NCBI RefSeq assembly: GCF_014645315.1
Contig: NZ_BMLQ01000002.1
Location: 248,001 to 312,000, forward strand
Direction of reading: 5' to 3'
Origin: Citricoccus zhacaiensis
GTDB taxonomy: Bacteria; Actinomycetota; Actinomycetes; Actinomycetales; Micrococcaceae
Length of the DNA: 64,000 bases
Shown: piece after piece, positions 58,865 through 64,000 of the stretch
How the letters are laid out: every line of letters starts with the position of its first letter
Position numbering within the stretch: the first letter of the stretch is position 1
Position numbers and translations under genes: made by a program
The notes under the pieces: generated by a model
The model's input: the letters and a program-made list of their open reading frames with translations, nothing else
Database searches by the model: none
Told to the model about the DNA's origin: nothing

Positions 58865-61621
58865 ATGGCGCCCGTGCCCGGCCCCTCGCAGCGACCCCCC
58901 GGCCGTCCGCTGCGCCGGCGGCCCCCTTCACGTTTCCCGTTCCTGGCCGTGTCCCTCGCCGGAGTGTCCGTGGTGCTCGGTGCCATCGGTCTCCAGCAGG
59001 TCACCGCCCAGCCCACGGAACGCATCACCTTCGTGGTGGAGGAGGGCCTGCCCCATGGCATCACGCAGGAATCGGTGGAGGCCGCCGCCGAGGGGATCGC
59101 GCTGAGCCACGAGCCGTTCACCCTGCACGTGGTCGAGCGCGAACTGGAGTGGGACGAGTACAGCAACGGCGAGACCGGTGATGCGGACATCATGCTCTCC
59201 ATCGGGAACGATCCTGAGGATCCAGACCTCGCGTTGCATGACGCCACCCGTGTGGCCTTCGCCGGGGAGGACTACGGCGACGACTACTCGACCGCCGCCA
59301 CCATCCGCGAGACCTTCGTCAACAACCGGACCCTCGGCCACGGACCCCACGCGATCATCGGTGCCGCACTGACGGCCGCAGACCTGAAGTTCGACCCCGG
59401 CGTCCGCACCCCGCTGCTGTGGGCTCCCCTGGCCGCGCTGCCGATGTTCGCCGCCATCCTGGTCATGTACCGCTGGATGGGCCGGCGGCGTGACGAGCGC
59501 GCGAGGTACCGTGCCTTCGGTGAGGCCCAACTGCGGCTGGCCCGGGCCGTCCTCGAACTGGAGACCCTGCAGCTGCGGGTAGAGGTGGCCGGTGCCCAGC
59601 TCGATCGGACCCTGCAGGCGAGGCTGCAGAACGATGGGAAGCGGGTCCGCGGGCTCACCCGCGACCTGGCCCGCACGGAACAGTCCCTGGTGGCGGACCT
59701 CGATCGCACCTCCCCGCCCCTGAAGGCCCGGAGCGCGGAACAGCTCGAAGCCGACCTCCAACAGTTCGCGGCGGACACCCTCGACCTGCAGCGCCGGGCC
59801 GACGTCCTGGCCCAGGCCGCCGAGGTCCGCTCCGGTCACGCCGGGTCCCGGTCCATCCTGGACCGGCTCGCGCTGCCGCTGCTCCAGTCCATCGACGAGG
59901 TGCTCGCGCATCATGACCGCTATCCGGCCGAGGCGCGCGCCCTCGTGGCACACCGGGCGCGCCTGTTGGCCATCGCCCAGGAGGTCGCGGCCGGCGTCGT
60001 GACCGGCACGTCCCCAGACCGGGAGCACGACGACGGCGCGCACCCGGGTGCCCCCGGCGCCACCTCCGGGGGTCCGGACGCGGACGCGCAGGCAGCAGGG
60101 TTGGTCACCAACCACGGCCGGCTCCTGGAACGGTGGAACGCGGTGGAGAAGGACATCCGCGCCACCGCCGCCCGCATGTCCCGGCGGGTGGCCTCACCAA
60201 AAACCGTCCCCAACGCCACCCACGTGCGGACCATGAACGAGGCGGTCGACAAGCGTTCGCGTGCCAGGGTCTCCGCCGCCACGGCTGGGGCCACCGACTC
60301 CTTCACGGGCCTGCGGGCAGCCCTGGGCCTGGGCCATGGGATCGACCTCGGTCCCCTGCAGGCCACCGAGCGGGTGCTGGAGCTGATCGACCGCCGCGAG
60401 ACGGACGGCCAGCCAGCACCTCTGCCTCCGGTCACGGGCTCCATGCCCGCCATCCCCTCCGGTCTGGTGGTCCTCGTCCTGCCGTTGATGTTCTCCCTCG
60501 GGGCCGGATTCGTGGTCTCAGCGCAGATCGAGGACAGTCACATCCAGTACGGTCGGACCCTCACCGGTGACCGACCCCTGGCGGATCTACAGGTCTACGG
60601 CGATCCGGCAGCGGTGGCCGGACCGGTGGAGCCTCGGGAAGCTGATCCGCAGACCCAGGCGGACAGCCTTGACCTGGAGTACATTCGCGAGCGCATGGCG
60701 AAGTCCCTCGAATTCAACGAGGAGGGCGCACTGCTGCCGGCCGACGTCGAGCTGACGGTGGCCATCCTCCCCGCCGAGCAATACATCGACTACGGACCGG
60801 ATCCGGAATATGACCATCGCATCGCCATCGATTACTGGGACCTGCTCGAGGCGCAGCAAGAGGTGAAGCAGGACGTGGCGGCTGAATTCCCGGAGGTGCT
60901 GGATCCGCGGACGGGTGACGTGGCCCTGGGCCAGGCCATCCTGCCCGTGTGGATCCTCGAGGACGGCACGTACGCGTTCGACAATTTCCTCACCGGGGAG
61001 TTCAGCGTGGGCGTCAGCAGCCGCATGGGTGCATACTCCTTCACCGGCACGAAACCCACAGTGCACGGGGCGGGTGACATGGCTGATGTCTCCCTCGGCT
61101 GGCGGGTCGCCTACGAGTTGGAGGACCTGGGACGGGCCATGGAGTACAACCGCCTCACCGTGGACAACGTGAGCCCAGCAGCGGTGTTCTGGGCGGTCTT
61201 CCTCAGTGCGTGGACTGGGATCCTGACCGTCATCATGCTCGGCTTGGCCGTGATTGAGGCCGGCCGGCGCCGGGTCGGCACCGCCACGGTCCGCCGCCAA
61301 CTGTCCGGGCTGCGCACAGACCTCGAGCAACTCGCCCTGGGCCTGGACCTGTCCCGGTTGGACATGGTCGCAGTGTTGGGCCTGGACTCAGCGACCGGCG
61401 GCCGGGCCGAGCAGGCTGATCAGCGGCTCTACGAGTCCGCACTGGTCACCGCCTGGCGCGAGGTGGATGCCTTGGAACGGCTGCCACGCCGGGAACAGCG
61501 CGGCGAGGCCTGGGAGGCCCGGGTCAACCACGTGCGGCGCCTGGTGACGACCCTGGCCACCCAGCAGGCCGATGTGGCCCGCCGCGCCGACGAGCTGCTG
61601 CGCAGTCAGCGGTTCGGCTGA
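58865..61621 (+). CDS. Large four-helix membrane protein of unknown function (DUF5129-like)
   Basis: 918 aa. Four membrane helices sit near residues 24-43, 183-205, 531-553 and 773-799, dividing it into an outside domain (44-182), a cytoplasmic region (206-530), a second outside domain (554-772) and a cytoplasmic tail (800-918). The cytoplasmic region starts with a probable coiled coil (about 215-320; AVLELETLQLRVEVAG). The second outside domain is acidic and contains YIDYGPDPEYDHRIAIDYWDLLEAQQ and repeated Asp/Glu-Tyr pairs; the tail is again helical and charged. No enzymatic motif is seen. It resembles DUF5129 proteins of Micrococcales from memory, which I could not confirm. GTG or ATG upstream does not alter the fold; ATG 58865 is used. 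Confidence 0.7.
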   Translation: MAPVPGPSQRPPGRPLRRRPPSRFPFLAVSLAGVSVVLGAIGLQQVTAQPTERITFVVEEGLPHGITQESVEAAAEGIALSHEPFTLHVVERELEWDEYSNGETGDADIMLSIGNDPEDPDLALHDATRVAFAGEDYGDDYSTAATIRETFVNNRTLGHGPHAIIGAALTAADLKFDPGVRTPLLWAPLAALPMFAAILVMYRWMGRRRDERARYRAFGEAQLRLARAVLELETLQLRVEVAGAQLDRTLQARLQNDGKRVRGLTRDLARTEQSLVADLDRTSPPLKARSAEQLEADLQQFAADTLDLQRRADVLAQAAEVRSGHAGSRSILDRLALPLLQSIDEVLAHHDRYPAEARALVAHRARLLAIAQEVAAGVVTGTSPDREHDDGAHPGAPGATSGGPDADAQAAGLVTNHGRLLERWNAVEKDIRATAARMSRRVASPKTVPNATHVRTMNEAVDKRSRARVSAATAGATDSFTGLRAALGLGHGIDLGPLQATERVLELIDRRETDGQPAPLPPVTGSMPAIPSGLVVLVLPLMFSLGAGFVVSAQIEDSHIQYGRTLTGDRPLADLQVYGDPAAVAGPVEPREADPQTQADSLDLEYIRERMAKSLEFNEEGALLPADVELTVAILPAEQYIDYGPDPEYDHRIAIDYWDLLEAQQEVKQDVAAEFPEVLDPRTGDVALGQAILPVWILEDGTYAFDNFLTGEFSVGVSSRMGAYSFTGTKPTVHGAGDMADVSLGWRVAYELEDLGRAMEYNRLTVDNVSPAAVFWAVFLSAWTGILTVIMLGLAVIEAGRRRVGTATVRRQLSGLRTDLEQLALGLDLSRLDMVAVLGLDSATGGRAEQADQRLYESALVTAWREVDALERLPRREQRGEAWEARVNHVRRLVTTLATQQADVARRADELLRSQRFG

Positions 61622-61668
61622 CCACTTTCCGGGCAATCTCCGGGCCAAAGGTTCAGTCCAGTCACACC

Positions 61669-61713
61669 CATCGTGCCGGGCCACAGTGATGATCACTGTG
61701 GCCCGGCACGATG
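61669..61713. terminator. Perfect 21-bp stem with 3-nt loop
   Basis: Bases 61669-61689 and 61693-61713 are perfectly complementary, with outer GTCAC/GTGAC also able to pair. It lies between convergent gene ends (61621 on plus, 61734 on minus) and is the tightest hairpin of the window; a bidirectional terminator is likely although there is no T-tract. Confidence 0.75.
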
Positions 61714-61733
61714 AGAGTGACGGCGGAAGGGGG

Positions 61734-62435
61734 TCAGTACCGGGCGGCGGTGCCCATCATGTTCCAGGGGCTGTAGTCCACGTCGGTGACGGAGACACCC
61801 TCGGTGTAGTTGCGGGCGTGGGCGATCTTTCCGTCACCCACGTACACAGCCACGTGGTAGATGCCGGAGGCCGACCCGTTGTTGGACCAGAACACCAGGT
61901 CACCGACCTGCAGCTCGTCCAACCCCACATATTGGTTAGCCCCGGAGTACTGCGCGCCGGAGGTCCGCGGGATGTCCACGCCGGCCTGAGCGAAGGCGCT
62001 CTGGGTGAATCCGGAGCAGTCATAGGCGGACGGCCCGTTGCCGCCGTAGGTGTAGCCCACAGAGGAGTCATCGGCGGTGGATACGGCCCAGTCCGCCGCT
62101 GCTCCGTAAGAGCCGGATGTCGAGGTGTAAGAGGCCAGCTGGTAGGTGGCACCCTCGCTCGAAGATACGGCCGAGGCGCTGGAGTAGTCCGAGGCAGAGC
62201 TGGGCGATGAGTAGGTGGAGGAGGCCGAGCCGGTCGACTCACCCTGATAGCTCCAGTCCTGGTAGGACGAGGCCTGCTGCGAACCATCGTTGGCAGAGGC
62301 CGGCGCCACTCCAGCCAGCAGGGCACCGGCAGCGGTGGTCACACCGAGGGCGCCGACGGTCAGGGAGCGGCGACGGCGGGACCGGCGGGCCTGCAGCTCG
62401 GCGGCGAGGCGGTCACGGCGGGTGGGGTAGTTCAT
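61734..62435 (-). CDS. Secreted NlpC/P60-family peptidoglycan hydrolase
   Basis: 233 aa. A Sec signal peptide (RRRRSLTVGALGVTTAAGALLAGVAPASAND, cleavage after ASA) is followed by a low-complexity Ser/Tyr/Gln spacer and an NlpC/P60 domain with nucleophile Cys in SAYDCSGFTQSAFAQAG, GDLVFWSNNGSASG and the catalytic His in YHVAVYVGDGKIAHARN. It cleaves cell-wall peptides (D-Glu-DAP/Lys linkages) during growth. ATG 62435 starts it. The 239-bp upstream region has an MtrA-like direct repeat and a long untranslated leader. Confidence 0.9.
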   Translation of the reverse strand: MNYPTRRDRLAAELQARRSRRRRSLTVGALGVTTAAGALLAGVAPASANDGSQQASSYQDWSYQGESTGSASSTYSSPSSASDYSSASAVSSSEGATYQLASYTSTSGSYGAAADWAVSTADDSSVGYTYGGNGPSAYDCSGFTQSAFAQAGVDIPRTSGAQYSGANQYVGLDELQVGDLVFWSNNGSASGIYHVAVYVGDGKIAHARNYTEGVSVTDVDYSPWNMMGTAARY

Positions 62436-62547
62436 GGATTCATACCTTGATTGACGACGGTGTACACACGGCGGTCCCGGGATCCGGACAGCGCCCACCC
62501 CGTGGCCTTCACAGGCTGGAATGGGTCACCGTCCGGCGTCCGCTGGG

Positions 62548-62563
62548 GTTATCGGACCGTTAC
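62548..62563 (-). promoter_or_regulatory. MtrA-box-like direct repeat upstream of the NlpC/P60 gene
   Basis: On the minus strand GTAAC-GGTCCG-ATAAC, two TAAC-type half-sites separated by 6 bp. Actinobacterial MtrA binds direct GTAAC-like repeats with this spacing in front of cell-wall hydrolase genes. It lies about 115 bp from the start codon, consistent with a long leader. Single match, so moderate support. Confidence 0.45.
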
Positions 62564-62674
62564 TTAAAGGTACACACTCGTTATTAAATCGCAACCTTGC
62601 GGCGAGCTGAGTCGGACCTGACCGCCATCCGGGTCGAATCGCCCCGCATCAGCACACTCTCGCGGCTCACGTCG

Positions 62675-63670
62675 TTATCCTGACGTGACCAGGCGTTCCG
62701 ACATGCCCAGGGTCCGCCAGTACTTCACACAGACATACAGGTCCCAGAGGACGACTCCCCAGATGACCACCAGATAGAGCACGTCCACCCAGTCCATGGC
62801 CCTGGAGGCCTGGAGGATGCCGGAGTCGATCGCGGGGTCGATGACCTGCTGCGTCAGGACCAGCACGGTGAAGAACACGCCGGCCACCACATCGAGAGCG
62901 ACCCTGGCCGCCAGTCGAGGCCGAGTGGTGCGGCCCCGCACGATCGTCCAGATACCCAGCATCGCCTCCACGCCGAGGAGGACGTAGTAGGCCGGGAGCC
63001 AGAAGGTCCACAGGTCCTGGTTGACGAACGGTCCGCCGTCGTTCAAGTGGCCCACATAGAAGAACGTGGTCGGGATCAGCGGCACCAGGGCCAGGAGTAC
63101 CAGCATGACCAGACCAACGATGGCCTCGGAGCGGGCCTCCCGTGCATGGGCCACCTCGATCTCCAGGTCATCAACGCTCCAGCGCCGGGCTCCGTCCCGC
63201 GCCACGGCGGCCTTGTCCCGAGGCTGGGCGACGCGTTCGAAGACCCAGAAGAACAGGGTCACGGATCCCAGGAGCCAGAACAGCGCACTGATCACCGGCC
63301 CGACGATCTGACCGATCATGGCCCCGATGTTGGCCTCGGCCTCCGTGGTGAAATACACCACGATGTTGACGATCAAGGCGATCCCCAAGACCATCGGCAT
63401 CAGCCACTGCAGTGAGCGGACGTAGACCGGGTACAGCTCTGGCCCGATCAGGTAGTTCGGGGCGTTGCGGTAGCGGGCGGCCAGCCGGGCCGGGTCTCCG
63501 AGCTCTTCGAGGGCGTCCCTTTCCGCGGCGGCCTCGCCGGCGCCGGTGGCGAGCCGCTCCTCCTGCATGTCCGAGATGAGGGCGGCCAGCTCACGCGAGA
63601 TGTCTTCGCGCTGTCCTTCGGGCAGATGCGCGACGACCTGGTCAATGTAGCGACGGGTCAAAGCGGTCAT
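62675..63670 (-). CDS. HAAS-domain membrane protein
   Basis: 331-aa protein with an N-terminal HAAS-type helical signalling domain (RRYIDQVVAHLPEGQREDISRELAALISDMQEER and LEELGDPARLAARYRNAP) followed by eight or so helices. HAAS proteins work with the adjacent PadR regulator as a membrane-bound switch. ATG 63670 overlaps the PadR stop (ATGA), so it is translated from the PadR transcript. The cytoplasmic loop (RDKAAVARDGARRWSVDDLEIEVAHARE) lies midway. No catalytic motif. Confidence 0.85.
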   Translation of the reverse strand: MTALTRRYIDQVVAHLPEGQREDISRELAALISDMQEERLATGAGEAAAERDALEELGDPARLAARYRNAPNYLIGPELYPVYVRSLQWLMPMVLGIALIVNIVVYFTTEAEANIGAMIGQIVGPVISALFWLLGSVTLFFWVFERVAQPRDKAAVARDGARRWSVDDLEIEVAHAREARSEAIVGLVMLVLLALVPLIPTTFFYVGHLNDGGPFVNQDLWTFWLPAYYVLLGVEAMLGIWTIVRGRTTRPRLAARVALDVVAGVFFTVLVLTQQVIDPAIDSGILQASRAMDWVDVLYLVVIWGVVLWDLYVCVKYWRTLGMSERLVTSG

Positions 63671-64000
63671 CGTGGTGATTCCTTCCAGAGGGTGGCCATG
63701 CTGGCCGTCAGTCGTGTCCATTCATCCCGGAGCTCGCCTGCCATCTCGGCTCCGTTCTCAGTGAGGCTGTAGTACTTCCGCGGACGGGGCTCCTCCGTGT
63801 TCCACTCCGCCTTCAGGAGCCCCTGGCCCTCAAGCCGGCGCAGCAGCGGATAGAGCGTGTTGGCCTCCGCATCCAACCCCGCGGACGCGAGGTACTCCAG
63901 CAGGGCGTACCCGTAGCGCGGGGTTCGGCAGGCCAGCAGGCAGGCGACCACGAGGGTGCCACGCCGCAATTCCTGCCGGTGGGTGGCGAGGGTAGAAGCC
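63667..64000 (-). CDS. PadR-family transcriptional regulator (5' end beyond the window)
   Basis: The frame continues to the window edge: after ELRRGTLVVACLLACRTPRYGYALLEYLASAGLDAEANTLYPLLRRLEGQGLLKAEWNTEEPRPRKYYSLTENG is the PadR winged helix. Codons before TTG 63969 (…TLATHRQE) match the usual PadR N-terminus, so the true start is upstream of 64000 and about 10-15 codons are missing. It regulates the following HAAS gene with which it overlaps by ATGA. Confidence 0.87.
   Translation of the reverse strand, partial: ASTLATHRQELRRGTLVVACLLACRTPRYGYALLEYLASAGLDAEANTLYPLLRRLEGQGLLKAEWNTEEPRPRKYYSLTENGAEMAGELRDEWTRLTASMATLWKESPR

Noticed and set aside
62436-62674. Possible c-di-AMP (ydaO) riboswitch upstream of the NlpC/P60 gene
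   Set aside because: The position and gene type fit, but I could not find the conserved helices or the P1 pairing; only an MtrA-like repeat could be supported.
1-64000. CRISPR arrays, tRNA or rRNA genes, insertion sequences, prophage genes
   Set aside because: No spaced repeat array, no cloverleaf or rRNA motif, and no transposase, integrase or phage structural gene was seen on either strand.

Overview
High-GC (about 70 %) actinobacterial chromosome segment, most likely order Micrococcales and plausibly family Micrococcaceae (Citricoccus, Micrococcus, Kocuria or Arthrobacter relatives). This is inferred from the G+C content, frequent GTG/TTG starts, 1-4 nt start/stop overlaps, a menaquinone methyltransferase, a DtxR/IdeR-type iron box and the gene families present. 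No rRNA, tRNA, CRISPR array, phage or insertion sequence was recognised. No gap between genes exceeds 300 bases. The longest, 36355-36650 between a ZIP transporter and azlC, holds no convincing gene.

Layout. 0.1-6.4 kb: FAD/Fe-S dehydrogenase, luciferase-like oxidoreductase, and an overlapping DUF2975-Xre-FAD reductase operon behind a 17-bp palindrome. 6.5-12.3 kb (minus strand): an operon of DUF4956 membrane protein, VTC-type polyphosphate polymerase (frameshifted here) and DUF4353 lipoprotein, followed by an OmpR-type regulator and sensor kinase. 12.6-19.3 kb: HtrA-like protease, FtsX/LolD-type ABC exporter, MFS exporter, endonuclease/exonuclease/phosphatase protein broken by one in-frame TAG, and a MarR/OhrR regulator. 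19.4-22.4 kb: two tandem paralogous small proteins of unknown function, menaquinone methyltransferase, a 5'-truncated DUF421 remnant and a CDF transporter. 22.5-26.9 kb: complete ferric-siderophore ABC importer (binding protein, two permeases, ATPase) behind an iron box. 27-44.5 kb: accessory stress and detoxification genes (GNAT, VOC, YCII, DHFR-like, DUF899, flavin reductases), serine-type transporter, ABC-F protein, ZIP transporter, AzlCD exporter, TetR/hydrolase pair and small alarmone synthetase. 44.5-49.6 kb: two aldehyde dehydrogenases, NYN-domain protein, Cys-rich mini-protein, DoxX and YbaK. 49.7-54.7 kb: SsuD-like monooxygenase, GyrI-like protein, and a CstA / CC-terminal small protein / ArsA-like ATPase operon. 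54.8-64 kb: Rieske-FAD oxidoreductase, VOC/AraC pair, amidohydrolase, a 918-aa membrane protein, an NlpC/P60 secreted hydrolase, and a PadR-HAAS signalling pair cut by the window end.

Main observations: (i) a dispersed 61-bp imperfect-palindrome element in three equal-length copies, each at a gene 3' end, two of which supply the stop codon of the adjacent gene; (ii) the DUF4956-VTC-DUF4353 operon next to a two-component system, with a one-base frameshift in VTC; (iii) the CstA/CC-star/ArsA-like operon; (iv) a conserved pair of tandem unknown small proteins with an operator-like repeat between them; (v) broken genes (VTC, EEP, DUF421) that are either recent decay or, for the first two, sequencing errors. 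Several perfect inverted repeats are probable operators, and long perfect hairpins sit between convergent genes.
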